A stretch of 41,903 nt of DNA from Deltaproteobacteria bacterium UBA5756 (GCA_002418985.1 DIFE01000110.1:1-41903); one strand, 5' to 3'; shown: positions 24,721 to 34,021, counted from the first letter of the stretch. Notes: a model not told the origin generated them from the sequence alone. Translations and numbers: made by a program.

Positions 24721-25646
24721 AGATATTCCTTCTTGATGATGTACCGCGGACGCCTTCTGACTTCCTGGTAGATTCTTCCGACATATTCGCCTATAACACC
24801 GAGGGCAAATATCTGGATACCGATGAAGAAAAAGAGCACACCGAAGAGGGTGAAGGTCCCCTCGCCTTCTGGGCCGATAAAGAGACGCCTCGCCATCAGG
24901 AAGACGGCGAAGGCAAGGCCGAGAAAGGCAATGGCCACACCGAGCATACTGATGATCTGGATAGGCAGGAGGGAAAAATTTGTCATGAGGTCGAAATTAA
25001 GCCTGAAGAGCTTAAAGGGGCTGTATTTGGATGTTCCCTTCTTTCGTTCCGCGTGGCCGACCTCTATCTCGGTGATCTTTTTCGCGAACGTATTGGCGAG
25101 CGCCGGGATGAAACTGGACGATTCCGGACACATGTTCATGTAGTCGACTATATTGCGCCTGTACGCCCTGAGCATACATCCGTAATCCTTGAGTCTTACA
25201 CCCACCAGCTTTGCCGTAATCCTGTTTACAATATAGGAAGGCAATGTGCGAAACAGGGAGTCCTTCCTGTCTTTTCTGTAGGTGGCGACCACCTCGTATC
25301 CTTCTTCCGCCTTGGCTACAAGCCTTGGAATCTCTTCAGGCGGGTTCTGCAGGTCTGCGTCAATGGTCACGACGATCTCGCCCTTCGCGAAATCGAAACC
25401 TGCAAAAAGGGCCATGTGCTGGCCGTAATTCCTGTTGAATTCTATAACCTTGACGCGGCCGTCCCCACGATGGAACTCCTCAAGGAGAACCTCCGTCCTG
25501 TCTGTGCTCCCGTCATTTATGTAGATGATCTCATAAGGCTTCTGCAGGCCCGCGAGCGCGTCATGGAGCCGCGTATTCAGTTCCGGCAGGGATTCCTCTT
25601 CGTTCAGAACGGGAACAAGCACGGAAACGTAGGGTATCTCATCCAT
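24717..25646 (-). CDS. arnC: Undecaprenyl-phosphate 4-formamido-L-arabinose transferase
   Basis: This GT2 glycosyltransferase has VSVLVPVLNEEESLPEL (8-24), the nucleotide-sugar DDG-like INDGSTDRT, the metal site TIDADLQNPPEEIP and KDYGCMLRAYRR, followed by two C-terminal membrane helices (about 230-260 and 270-295). ArnC moves Ara4FN from UDP to undecaprenyl phosphate on the cytoplasmic face. Similar GtrB and DPM-type enzymes share the motifs; the neighbours decide the call. It overlaps the arnT-like gene upstream by eight bases and the formyltransferase gene downstream by four. Confidence 0.85.
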   Translation of the reverse strand: MDEIPYVSVLVPVLNEEESLPELNTRLHDALAGLQKPYEIIYINDGSTDRTEVLLEEFHRGDGRVKVIEFNRNYGQHMALFAGFDFAKGEIVVTIDADLQNPPEEIPRLVAKAEEGYEVVATYRKDRKDSLFRTLPSYIVNRITAKLVGVRLKDYGCMLRAYRRNIVDYMNMCPESSSFIPALANTFAKKITEIEVGHAERKKGTSKYSPFKLFRLNFDLMTNFSLLPIQIISMLGVAIAFLGLAFAVFLMARRLFIGPEGEGTFTLFGVLFFFIGIQIFALGVIGEYVGRIYQEVRRRPRYIIKKEYL

Positions 25647-27198
25647 TTTTCCTCACATAGAAAATATACTGGTCCTTCTCGTACTTCACCTTTTTTACGG
25701 GTACGAAGGACTTCTCCAGAGTCTCCCTGAGATGCATGGTCGGTTTCTCTTCGACAATGAGTAGTATATCACGTTCGTCTTCTTTTATCTCCTTAATATC
25801 GCGCAGCATTGTGATCGGTTTGCCGATGTAGAATATGATACCGGCGGAGTTAAAACCAAAGGTATATATCTTCTTCGTTTTCTTGTATTCTCCCAGGGGG
25901 TCGGTTATCAGCGTCAGGGACTTGGACGTCCGGTCGACGAGCGGCATGTAGTAAGCGCTGTAGAAAAACCCGGTGAAGACAAGAAAAAACAGGAAACATG
26001 ACAGTGCCAGATCCTTTTTTCTTTTCAAAAGCGTCACGAGAAAACCGGCACCGGCCACAAAGAGAATGGAAAGATATACATAGAGAGACCCGGGTCCCTC
26101 CCTGAACACGGCGACATCCGCTTCAGGCAGCACATGTATGGCAACAATGGCGCCGACAGGTATCAGGATGAGAAGACCGGCAAGGATCTCGAGAAGCAGA
26201 TTCGTCCATCCTCTGGCGACAAGGGTCTCCCAGGCATCCCTGAGATAAAGGCCTGTCACAAGTGCCAGCGCCGGATAAGCGGACAGGAGGTATATGGCCC
26301 TCTTGCTCTGGGAGAATTCAAAGAAGAGAAAGATCATGACAAACCAGAGAAGGGGCAGCAGGTACCTCCTCTTCCATGCCCCGTAGAGGGCAAAAGGAAG
26401 AAAGAGGCTCCAGGGCATAAAATTGAAAAAGAGCTTATGAAAATAGTAAAGAGGCGATTCAATATGATCGAATGCGTTTGTATAGCGGGTAACGTTCTGA
26501 TGGAGGATGAACTCCCTGATATAACTCTCGCCGGCCAGAAGGAACCAGATGGAAGCGATGGCGGTGGCCAGAATGCTCCCAAGCACGAGCGGGATAAAGT
26601 AACGCTTCAGCCTTCTCTTGAAGATAAGGTACACGAAGATGACGCCGACAGGTATGACAAGTCCCGCCGGCCCCTTGGTGAGAATCGCGAAGGCTCCGGG
26701 GATCAACGAAAGGACAAAGGCCAGCCGTTTATCCTTCTCCAATGAGACAAAAGCCAGGTAAATGGCAAGACCGATAAAAAAGGCAAAGGTCATATCCATT
26801 ACGGATTCACGGGCATTCGAAAGAAACTGGTAATTGGTGGCAAGGACCAGCCCCGATAAAAAACCGGCCCGCTCGTCACCGAGCCTGCACCCCAGCAGAA
26901 AGGTTATCACCACAAGAAGCAGCGCAGCCAGCGCCGATGGCGCCCGGGAGGCAAACTCGTCGAGGGTCCCCGATGCTTTAGCCGCCGCCATGATCATCCA
27001 GGAATAAAATGGGGGCTTCTCGAGATAGGGAACACCGTTGAGGTAAGGCCGGATATAGTCCCCCCGGTCCATCATCTCCCGTGCCATGATCGCCTGCCTT
27101 GGCTCATCGGGATCCCACAGAGAGGTGGCCCCCAGGTTAAAGAAAAAAAGGATTCCTGCAATAATGATAAGTGCTGCCAGTCTTAATTTCATCTTCAT
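25639..27198 (-). CDS. arnT: ArnT-like lipid A 4-amino-4-deoxy-L-arabinose transferase
   Basis: The 519-residue membrane protein has about a dozen hydrophobic segments and the N-terminal PMT-family acidic motif LWDPDEPRQAIMAREM (about 27-42), then YLEKPPFYSWM. ArnT moves Ara4N from undecaprenyl phosphate to lipid A on the periplasmic face, lowering negative charge and binding of polymyxin-type peptides. A C-terminal periplasmic domain (about 410-515) follows. It is the first gene of the operon. Members of this family (GT83/PMT) can transfer other sugars, but the arn genes next to it favour ArnT. The ATG has only a weak ribosome site. Confidence 0.82.
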   Translation of the reverse strand: MKMKLRLAALIIIAGILFFFNLGATSLWDPDEPRQAIMAREMMDRGDYIRPYLNGVPYLEKPPFYSWMIMAAAKASGTLDEFASRAPSALAALLLVVITFLLGCRLGDERAGFLSGLVLATNYQFLSNARESVMDMTFAFFIGLAIYLAFVSLEKDKRLAFVLSLIPGAFAILTKGPAGLVIPVGVIFVYLIFKRRLKRYFIPLVLGSILATAIASIWFLLAGESYIREFILHQNVTRYTNAFDHIESPLYYFHKLFFNFMPWSLFLPFALYGAWKRRYLLPLLWFVMIFLFFEFSQSKRAIYLLSAYPALALVTGLYLRDAWETLVARGWTNLLLEILAGLLILIPVGAIVAIHVLPEADVAVFREGPGSLYVYLSILFVAGAGFLVTLLKRKKDLALSCFLFFLVFTGFFYSAYYMPLVDRTSKSLTLITDPLGEYKKTKKIYTFGFNSAGIIFYIGKPITMLRDIKEIKEDERDILLIVEEKPTMHLRETLEKSFVPVKKVKYEKDQYIFYVRKNG

Positions 27199-27568
27199 CC
27201 GTTTCGTAGCGACTCAAACCTGGTAAAAATACAGGAACTTTTATATGCCAATATGCGGCATTTTTCAATATTTCTTTGCTCGGCCAAACAGTCCCAGTCA
27301 GTATCGATAATTATTTCAATGCGTTTCAAACTACCGCACGCTGGCCACACGATCCCGGGACGCATCTGCAACGGCCGGATAATATTCTGCCCGGTCCCGA
27401 AACCTGTCATGCTGAAGATTTATGTCGTTGACAGGGCACTGTAACGAGTCTGCACGGGGCGTTGTCCTGCCCGCTCCTGCCCGGTTTTGCGAGCTGTCCC
27501 GACCCTCTCGCCCCTGATGCCTATGCTATACTTTCAATATAATTGGTTGTTTCCATGAAAGGGGCAAA
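27199..27568 (+). other. Divergent gap between arn and mla operons
   Basis: No gene is supported in these 370 bases. A minus-strand frame of about 70 codons (27195-27410) lacks a ribosome site and a recognisable product. A small hairpin (ATGCC and GGCAT around 27250-27262) followed by T5 may end stray plus-strand transcription. The divergent promoters of both operons must lie here; only the mla one can be pointed to. Confidence 0.4.
27524..27532 (+). promoter_or_regulatory. Extended -10 promoter of the mla operon
   Basis: TGCTATACT (27524-27532) is an extended -10 element about 37 bases before the mlaE ATG. No clear -35 lies upstream, as is common for extended -10 promoters. The similar TGCTACAAT precedes the HAD gene at 37263. 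Confidence 0.4.
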
Positions 27569-28720
27569 ATGGAAAGCATGAGAGGCGGCCTTACGAAAGA
27601 CAAAATATCCCTCGGCAATCCGGCGGATGATGTACTGGTTATCTCCCTTACGGGCAGCTGGACGTCAGAAGACCAATCGCCGGATGAGCATGAGATCACA
27701 GGTATCCTCGGATCCGGATCCCGACTACGCACCGTACGTTTCGATACATCCGGGCTTACCGGGTGGGACAGCAGTTTTCTTACCTTCCTTGTCGAAATCA
27801 GTAAATACTGCTCTCAACTCAACCTTTCCCTTGAAACCGACGGTCTCCCTGAAGGCGCGAAACGACTCTTGAAGCTGGCTTCGGCGGTTCCGGAACGACA
27901 GGGTGCCAGGAAGGATTCCCGGAAGGAACCCTTTTTCTCCAGGACGGGCGGCCGGGCCCTGCGGGTCGCAGCCTCTTCCGCCGAAGCGCTCGACTTCCTC
28001 GGCGAAGCCGCCATTGCTTTTGCCACGTTCCTGAGAGGGCGCGCAAACTTTCGCATGTCAGACCTGGCATTGTTTCTCCAGGAGTCAGGGTCTCAGGCCT
28101 TTCCGATCGTCTCTCTTATCAGTCTGCTCGTCGGGCTCATCCTCGCTTTCGTGGGTGCGGTCCAGCTGGCGACCTTCGGCGCCCAGATCTATGTGGCAGA
28201 CCTGGTAGGTGTGGCAATGGTCAGGGTCATGGGCGCCGTAATGACCGGCATTATCATGGCCGGCCGCACCGGCGCTTCCTATGCGGCGCAGCTCGGCACC
28301 ATGCAGGTCAACGAGGAGATCGATGCGCTCAAAACCCTGGGCGTCTCTCCCATGGAGTTCCTCGTATTACCCCGGATGTTGGCCCTGGTCGTCATGATGC
28401 CGCTGCTGTGCGTCTATGCTGACGTGATGGGCATCCTTGGCGGCCTGATCGTCGGGGTATTCATGCTCGATCTGAACCCCATCGTGTATCTCAACCAGAC
28501 AAAAGGCGCTCTCAGTCTCACCAATGTATGGATAGGACTCTTCACCTGCGCGGTCTTCGGAGTGATCGTGGCCCTTGCCGGATGCTTGAGGGGAATACAG
28601 TGCGGAAGAAGCGCCTCCGCCGTCGGCGAGGCAACCACTTCAGCGGTTGTCACCGGCATCATCAGCATCATAGTCGCAACGGCCATCATAACGATGGCGT
28701 GCAACGTACTTGGAATATGA
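27569..28720 (+). CDS. mlaE: MlaE-type ABC permease with N-terminal STAS domain
   Basis: The C-terminal part (about 150-383) is an MlaE permease: FVGAVQLATFGAQIYVADL, MTGIIMAGRTGASYAAQLGTMQVNEEIDAL and four to five membrane helices. The N-terminal 120 residues form a STAS-like domain (VISLTGSW, then FDTSGLTGWDSSFLTFL), which in Escherichia coli is the separate protein MlaB. The fused form is common outside the enterobacteria. The complex carries phospholipids between the outer and inner membrane. The ATG has AAAGGGG upstream and starts the operon with mlaF, mlaD and a lipoprotein gene. Confidence 0.9.
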   Translation: MESMRGGLTKDKISLGNPADDVLVISLTGSWTSEDQSPDEHEITGILGSGSRLRTVRFDTSGLTGWDSSFLTFLVEISKYCSQLNLSLETDGLPEGAKRLLKLASAVPERQGARKDSRKEPFFSRTGGRALRVAASSAEALDFLGEAAIAFATFLRGRANFRMSDLALFLQESGSQAFPIVSLISLLVGLILAFVGAVQLATFGAQIYVADLVGVAMVRVMGAVMTGIIMAGRTGASYAAQLGTMQVNEEIDALKTLGVSPMEFLVLPRMLALVVMMPLLCVYADVMGILGGLIVGVFMLDLNPIVYLNQTKGALSLTNVWIGLFTCAVFGVIVALAGCLRGIQCGRSASAVGEATTSAVVTGIISIIVATAIITMACNVLGI

Positions 28721-28751
28721 GAACAGATCGAGGCGACGAAGAGGACATGAC

Positions 28752-29528
28752 ATGACGGGATCGGAAGCTCAGATTACTGTAAGCGATTTAGACATGGGGT
28801 ACGGCGATTTCATCCTCATGAGGGACCTCAACTTCACGGTCGGGAAAGGAGATATCTTCATTATCATGGGTGGGAGCGGCTGCGGCAAGAGTACCCTGAT
28901 GAAGATCCTGATCGGGTTGAAAGAGCCCTCACGAGGGCAGGTCGTATATGGCGACGTAAATTTCTGGGAGGCAGACCCGCAGGAACGGGAACAGATCATG
29001 AAGCGCTTCGGAATCCTCTATCAGAGTGGCGCACTGTGGAGTTCCATGACTCTGGCAGAGAACGTAGCCCTTCCCCTTGAGCAATATACGAGCCTGAACC
29101 GCAGACAGATCGGGAAGATCGTGTCTTTAAAACTTGCCCTCGTGGGTCTCGCGGGATTTGAGAAATTCTACCCTTCCGAGATCAGCGGAGGTATGAAAAA
29201 AAGGGCGGGCCTCGCACGGGCAATGGCCCTCGACCCCGAAATCCTTTTTTTCGACGAGCCCTCCGCGGGTCTTGATCCGGTGAGCGCCCGACTCCTCGAC
29301 GACCTCATCCTGGAGCTGAAAGAAAGCCTCGGTACCACATTCGTTGTCGTTACGCACGAGCTTGCCAGTATCTTCGCCATAGGAAACAACTCTGTCTACC
29401 TGGATGTAGACACGAGGACCATGACGGCCAGCGGTGATCCAAGGAAACTACTCGCCGAGTCTTCCGATCCCAAAGTCAGAAACTTCCTCACCCGTGGAGA
29501 AGAAAGTGCCCACGCGCAAGTCCTGTAA
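28752..29528 (+). CDS. mlaF: MlaF-type ABC transporter ATPase
   Basis: The 258-residue ATPase has Walker A GGSGCGKST, Q-loop YQSGALWSSM, signature EISGGMKKRAGLARA, Walker B EILFFDEPSAGLD and the switch His in VVVTHELASI. The LLYQSGALWSSMTLAENVALP segment is typical of MlaF. ATG 28752 follows GAGGACAT and removes an Arg-rich N-terminus that would overlap the permease gene. It supplies ATP for MlaE-driven lipid transport. Confidence 0.93.
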   Translation: MTGSEAQITVSDLDMGYGDFILMRDLNFTVGKGDIFIIMGGSGCGKSTLMKILIGLKEPSRGQVVYGDVNFWEADPQEREQIMKRFGILYQSGALWSSMTLAENVALPLEQYTSLNRRQIGKIVSLKLALVGLAGFEKFYPSEISGGMKKRAGLARAMALDPEILFFDEPSAGLDPVSARLLDDLILELKESLGTTFVVVTHELASIFAIGNNSVYLDVDTRTMTASGDPRKLLAESSDPKVRNFLTRGEESAHAQVL

Positions 29529-29552
29529 AATAAGCCAAGAGAGGGAACACTC

Positions 29553-30491
29553 ATGAGCAAACCGGCGAACAAAACGATGATAGGGGTTTTCGTGGTTGTT
29601 GCCATCGGTCTCGTTGTGGCGGCCATCCTGATACTCGGATCGGGAAAGTTCTTCACAGACAAACCAAAGTTCGTACTGTATTTCGATGGTTCGGTAAAAG
29701 GCCTCGCAATCGGCTCACCCGTTGTGTTCCGGGGGGTCAAGGTGGGCACGGTTACCGAGATCGGCATGCTCTTCAGCAAGAAGGACCTTTCGGTCCTCAT
29801 CCCCGTCTACGTGGAACTGGGGGAGGCCGATGTCACAATGATGGACGATAACTCCCTGAGCGCTAAAAAGGGAGCCCGCAAAAAAATACTTTATGAGTAC
29901 CTGGATGCGCTCGTCAAGCGGGGGATCAGGGCACAGCTCGAGATGCAGAGTTTTGTAACGGGTCAGTTGCAGATAGCCCTCGACTTTTTTCCCGATAAGC
30001 CGGCGAGGTTCGTCGGCGGTCCTTCAAAGTATCCGGAGATCCCCACGATCCCCACGCAACTTCGGGAGCTCACCAAACGAGTGGAGCAGCTCCCGATCGA
30101 GGAGATTGGTCGGAAACTTCAATCCACATTGGATGGAATAGACAAGATGGTGAACTCCCCGGAGACGACTCGCATGGTAAAATCCATCGGGCAGGCTGCT
30201 GACGAGACAAGGACGCTGATACGTGATGTGGACCGCCAGCTCGAACCTCTTATAGCAAGCATCAAGAAGACATCGGACGAGGCCGGAAAAACCCTGCAAA
30301 AAATCCGGATTGTTGCGGGCGCTATCGAAAACATATCCGGGGACGATTCGGTGGTCGTCTACAAACTGAACAAGACGCTGGATGAAATGGAAAGGGCTTC
30401 GCGATCACTGAGGCTCCTTGCAGACACGGTGGAACAACAACCCGAATCGCTGATTTTTGGGAAGAAGAACTTAAAAGGGGGGACAAAATGA
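29553..30491 (+). CDS. mlaD: MlaD-type MCE lipid-binding protein
   Basis: One N-terminal membrane helix (about 9-30) is followed by an MCE domain (about 38-115) with VKGLAIGSPVVFRGVKVGTVTEIGM, then a long helical tail (about 170-300) of the kind that forms a channel or needle. It is longer (312) than E. coli MlaD (183), as in many MCE proteins. It holds lipid in the periplasm next to MlaEF. AGAGAGGGAACACTC precedes the ATG. The stop overlaps the lipoprotein gene by four bases. Confidence 0.92.
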   Translation: MSKPANKTMIGVFVVVAIGLVVAAILILGSGKFFTDKPKFVLYFDGSVKGLAIGSPVVFRGVKVGTVTEIGMLFSKKDLSVLIPVYVELGEADVTMMDDNSLSAKKGARKKILYEYLDALVKRGIRAQLEMQSFVTGQLQIALDFFPDKPARFVGGPSKYPEIPTIPTQLRELTKRVEQLPIEEIGRKLQSTLDGIDKMVNSPETTRMVKSIGQAADETRTLIRDVDRQLEPLIASIKKTSDEAGKTLQKIRIVAGAIENISGDDSVVVYKLNKTLDEMERASRSLRLLADTVEQQPESLIFGKKNLKGGTK

Positions 30492-31114
30492 AAATTCCTT
30501 GTCGCAAGGCCATTGTTGGCGCTGTTTTGATCGCCGTGTTGCTGCTCGCCGGATGTTCGAGCACCGAACCCCCGCGGTTTTACCTCTTGAACCCCCTTAC
30601 CGAAGGAACCAACTTTCAACCGCCGATTTCAGAACCCTGTATCAGCCTCGGGGTTGGGCCCGCGCGACTGCCGGAATATCTGGACCGGCCGCAGATAGTC
30701 ACCCGCACCACCCGGGACGAACTGGCGTTGGCCCAGTTTGACCGTTGGGCGGAGCCTCTCTCGGACGCCTTCCCCCGGGTACTCGCACAGAACCTCTCCC
30801 GTCTGCTCTGCACAACAACGGTCTCCCTGTACCCGTGGAGCCCATCCATCCCGCACGACTACCGCCTCCAGGTCCAGGTGATACGGATGGATGGAAAACC
30901 TGGCGAGGGGGTTGCGTTGGAGGCATGGTGGTCTGTGTCAGGCGGTCCTGATAAAAAGGTGCTTGCAGCAAAACAATCAGGATTCACCGAACCTGCGCAG
31001 GGCAAGGATTACGGGGCCCTCGTACAGGCCCATAGCCGGGCGATAGCGTCTTTGTGCCGCGACATCGCACAGGCCATCGCAACGCTCGCCAGGGAAAACC
31101 CGCAACAAAAATAA
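30488..31114 (+). CDS. PqiC-like lipoprotein of an MCE transporter
   Basis: A signal peptide ends in the lipobox LLAGC (19-23, lipidated C23), followed by SSTEPPRFYLLNPL, the start of the ABC-type transport auxiliary domain (PqiC/YmbA-like, PF03886). It is probably anchored in the outer membrane and links the MCE channel to it. The ATG overlaps the mlaD stop (ATGA), and AAGGGGGGAC is upstream. At 208 residues it is of normal length. Confidence 0.88.
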   Translation: MKIPCRKAIVGAVLIAVLLLAGCSSTEPPRFYLLNPLTEGTNFQPPISEPCISLGVGPARLPEYLDRPQIVTRTTRDELALAQFDRWAEPLSDAFPRVLAQNLSRLLCTTTVSLYPWSPSIPHDYRLQVQVIRMDGKPGEGVALEAWWSVSGGPDKKVLAAKQSGFTEPAQGKDYGALVQAHSRAIASLCRDIAQAIATLARENPQQK

Positions 31115-31584
31115 ATTGAACACGCCTCAAGTCTCGGGCCTCCCTGAACTAACCCGCCTTCCCGGTCCTCCTTCCGGAAAAGCCCCGCCTTCGGTCACGA
31201 ACCCCTTCATTCTTTTCTCGCGGCTCGTGTTTTACCTGTCCCGCAGGGCTGCTGAGCCCCGATTTTCCTTGAACGGGTTCTCTGTATATGTGTTATATTT
31301 CCCTTATATTAGTATTATTTACCCTGTTACCATATCATCGCGGGTCATAATACCCACGAGGGGCTGGGCGCAAAGGCTCGGGGCATTCATGGAAGGGGTC
31401 AAGGCCTCCGCCAAAAAGTAATGCGATCCTGACGCACGGGCAACGGGCGGTGTGTTCTATCCTCATCGCCCGTCATCTGTCCACCCCTGAGGAGATGTCG
31501 CCATTTCTGCGGAAGGTCGCTGATATGTCCAAGTAATATTTGACATTTTTCGGTATTTTTTATACCATATCGTTCACTATCCCT
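31115..31584 (+). other. 470-base gap before the ilv operon
   Basis: No gene is convincing; a frame at 31116-31421 has no ribosome site and a poor residue mix. The gap holds a hairpin ACGGGCG/CGCCCGT (31443-31449 and 31467-31473) without a T run, a G-rich segment around 31360-31410 with CGCAAAGGCTCGGGG, and at its end the ilv promoter. The G-rich segment could be a structured RNA, but its 5' half does not match a riboswitch I can name. Confidence 0.4.
31540..31568 (+). promoter_or_regulatory. Promoter of the ydcH-ilvBNC-psd-pssA operon
   Basis: TTGACA (31540-31545) is followed at 17 bases by TACCAT (31563-31568), or at 15 by TATACC (31561-31566). Transcription would start about 10 bases before the first ATG (31585), so there is no room for an ilv leader-peptide attenuator after it. 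Confidence 0.5.
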
Positions 31585-31794
31585 ATGGACAACGTCGAAA
31601 GTACTGAGGAAATATACAAACAGTATCAGGGGCAACATGCAACAATGGAAAGGCGAATACGGATGCTTTTGAAAAAATCCTACCTTACCGAGGCTGAGGA
31701 GAGAGAGATAAAGGTTCTGAAGAAAAAGAAACTTTATTACAAGGATCTCATGGAGAATCTCGCCAACTCGTTGCAGCGAAAGGAGAAACATTGA
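31585..31794 (+). CDS. YdcH/DUF465-like small coiled-coil protein
   Basis: The 69-residue protein is almost wholly helical and charged, with the ending EIKVLKKKKLYYKDLMENLA that resembles the DUF465 (YdcH, PF04325) signature of a Lys-rich turn between two helices. ATG 31585 is taken as the start; upstream in-frame codons read through the promoter. Its stop overlaps the TTG of ilvB by four bases, so it is co-translated with acetolactate synthase. Role in the operon is unknown. Confidence 0.65.
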   Translation: MDNVESTEEIYKQYQGQHATMERRIRMLLKKSYLTEAEEREIKVLKKKKLYYKDLMENLANSLQRKEKH

Positions 31795-33482
31795 AGAGAA
31801 CGGGTGCACAGATCTTCGTCGAATCTCTGAAGGCGGAAGGGATCGACACAATATTCTGCTATCCGGGGGGCGCAACACTCAACATCACCGACGCCCTGAC
31901 AGACATAAGCGAGATCAATCAGGTCGTGGTTCGCCACGAACAGGCGGCCGTTCATGCGGCTGACGGGTATGCCCGGGCGTCGGGTAAAGTGGGCGTTGCC
32001 CTGGTGACATCCGGACCCGGAGCGACCAATACGGTGACCGGCATAGCAACCGCCTGTATGGATTCGATCCCCATGGTCGTCTTTTCCTGTCAGGTCAATA
32101 CGATGCTCATTGGCAACGATGCCTTCCAGGAAGCCGACATCGTCGGCATCACCAGGCCCTGCACAAAGCACAGCTATCTCGTCAGGGACGTGAAGGACCT
32201 CGCGAAGATCATCAAGGAGGCCTTTCATATTGCCGCGTCCGGCAGGCCGGGACCGGTTCTCGTCGACATCCCGAAAGACGTGTCCTCGGCACTGGCGGAT
32301 TTCAAATACCCTGAGAAGGCGCTCATCCGGAGCTATCAGCCGACCTATGTGGGTCACCCCGGCCAGATCAAGAAGGCCATGCGGCTCATTCTCCACTCAA
32401 GAAGGCCTGTTCTCTACACCGGGGGCGGAGTGATCCTGTCGAACGCGTCGCTGGAACTCACCAGGTTTGCCGAAGCTCTGTCCATACCGGTCACGAACAC
32501 GCTCATGGGCCTGGGAGGCATCCCGGGGAACCATCCGCTCTTTCTCGGCATGCTCGGCATGCACGGTACCTATTCTGCCAACATGGCCATTACGGAATCA
32601 GACCTCATTATCGCCATGGGAGCGCGCTTCGACGACCGAGCCACCGGCAAAACCGACGAGTTCGCCCCGCATGCGAAGATCATACATGTCGACATCGACC
32701 CTACTTCCATAAGCAAGAACATCAAGGTCGACATACCCATCGTGGGCGACACCCGCAACGTCCTCATCCAGATGCTGAAGATCGTCGAAAATGAAAAAGA
32801 GACGTACAGGCAACAGCACAGGAACGTTGCCGAGTGGATCGAAAAAATAACCGGGTGGAAGAAAAATTATCCTCTCACGTATCAAAAGAACAGCACGTTG
32901 AAGCCCCAGTACGTGATAGAACGGGTCTATGAACTCACAAAGGGCAAGGCCATCATCACCACCGAAGTCGGCCAGAACCAGATGTGGACGGCCCAGTTCT
33001 TCAAGTTCCTCAAGCCGCGCACATGTCTCACATCAGGCGGTCTCGGCACGATGGGCTACGGGTTCCCGGCGGCCATAGGCGCCCAGGTGGCGTTTCCCCG
33101 ATCCCTTGTCGTCGACATTGCCGGAGACGGCAGCATCCAGATGAATATCCAGGAACTGGCGACCGCTGTCCAGTACAATCTGCCCGTCAAAGTCGTGATC
33201 CTCAACAACGGTTTTCTGGGCATGGTAAGGCAATGGCAGGAACTCTTTTACGAAAAACGATATACATGGACGCATCTTCACTCGCCGGACTTCGTCAAGG
33301 TTGCCGAGGCATACGGTGCCGTGGGGCTCAGGATAGAGAATGAAAAGGATGTGGACAAGGTCCTGAAAGAGGCCTTTAAGAACAAAAGGCCCACTTTTAT
33401 CGATGTCCACGTCAATCCCGAGGAATGTGTCTATCCGATGGTTCCCGCCGGCGCATCCCTCAAAGAAATGCTTCTTGTCTAG
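31791..33482 (+). CDS. ilvB: Acetolactate synthase large subunit
   Basis: The 563-residue protein has the three domains of thiamin-diphosphate synthases: the catalytic Glu E50 in VVRHEQAAVHAADGYAR, the FAD-binding-type middle domain (about 190-340) and the cofactor site GDGSIQMN with ILNNGFLGMVRQWQ (about 445-480). It joins two pyruvates, or pyruvate and 2-oxobutyrate, in the first common step to valine, leucine and isoleucine. The start is TTG, with AAAGGAG five bases upstream and overlapping the small gene's stop. The regulatory subunit follows directly. Confidence 0.96.
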   Translation: MKRTGAQIFVESLKAEGIDTIFCYPGGATLNITDALTDISEINQVVVRHEQAAVHAADGYARASGKVGVALVTSGPGATNTVTGIATACMDSIPMVVFSCQVNTMLIGNDAFQEADIVGITRPCTKHSYLVRDVKDLAKIIKEAFHIAASGRPGPVLVDIPKDVSSALADFKYPEKALIRSYQPTYVGHPGQIKKAMRLILHSRRPVLYTGGGVILSNASLELTRFAEALSIPVTNTLMGLGGIPGNHPLFLGMLGMHGTYSANMAITESDLIIAMGARFDDRATGKTDEFAPHAKIIHVDIDPTSISKNIKVDIPIVGDTRNVLIQMLKIVENEKETYRQQHRNVAEWIEKITGWKKNYPLTYQKNSTLKPQYVIERVYELTKGKAIITTEVGQNQMWTAQFFKFLKPRTCLTSGGLGTMGYGFPAAIGAQVAFPRSLVVDIAGDGSIQMNIQELATAVQYNLPVKVVILNNGFLGMVRQWQELFYEKRYTWTHLHSPDFVKVAEAYGAVGLRIENEKDVDKVLKEAFKNKRPTFIDVHVNPEECVYPMVPAGASLKEMLLV

Positions 33483-33490
33483 GAGGAAAA

Positions 33491-34021
33491 TTGAGACATA
33501 CCATATCGCTTCTTGTTGAGAACGAGTTCGGGGTCCTGTCACGGATTTCAGGGCTCTTCAGCGGCAGGGGTTTCAACATAGAAAGCCTGTGTGTGGCCGA
33601 GAGCCTCGATCCGACCGTCTCCACGATGACCATAGTGACGACGGGGAATGATGCCATCCTCGAGCAGATACTGAAACAGCTCAACAAACTCATCAACGTC
33701 ATCAAAGTAGTCGATTTCTCGGAAATCGACTACGTTTCACGGGAAATGGTGCTCGTCAAGGTCAACGCCGAAGAGAAGACACGTCCGGAAATCTTGAGAA
33801 TGGTGGAGATATTCCGGGGCAAGATCATTGACGTATCATCCCGGTCTTACACGATCATGATCACCGGCGATGAAGCCAAGTTGAAGGCCTTCATCAGTCT
33901 TATCAAACCGCTCGGCATCAAGGAGCTTGTACGGACCGGCCCGATAGCCATGGCCCGGGGCGAGAGAATGCTGAAGATCAAAGAAAAAACAGACATAAAA
34001 GGAGGAGAATCAAATGGCTAA
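33491..34021 (+). CDS. ilvN: Acetolactate synthase small (regulatory) subunit
   Basis: This 176-residue protein carries an N-terminal ACT domain (HTISLLVENEFGVLSRISGLFSGRGFNIESL, about 3-33) and a C-terminal domain with SRSYTIMITGDEAKLKAFI. It binds valine and gives feedback control to IlvB. The start is TTG at 33491, with TAGGAGG at ideal spacing eight bases after the ilvB stop; an upstream ATG at 33425 lies inside ilvB and is not used. Its length fits the IlvH-type subunit (about 163). Its stop overlaps ilvC by eight bases. Confidence 0.95.
   Translation: MRHTISLLVENEFGVLSRISGLFSGRGFNIESLCVAESLDPTVSTMTIVTTGNDAILEQILKQLNKLINVIKVVDFSEIDYVSREMVLVKVNAEEKTRPEILRMVEIFRGKIIDVSSRSYTIMITGDEAKLKAFISLIKPLGIKELVRTGPIAMARGERMLKIKEKTDIKGGESNG

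Noticed and set aside
27195..27410. 71-codon minus-strand frame before arnT
   Set aside because: No ribosome site and no recognisable product, although its stop overlaps the arnT start.
31340..31410. Cyclic-di-GMP riboswitch (GEMM)
   Set aside because: Only a short CGCAAAG segment matches; the GCAAACC half and the tetraloop receptor are missing.
31116..31421. 101-codon frame after the lipoprotein gene
   Set aside because: No ribosome site, low-complexity Pro/Ser-rich start and no family match.
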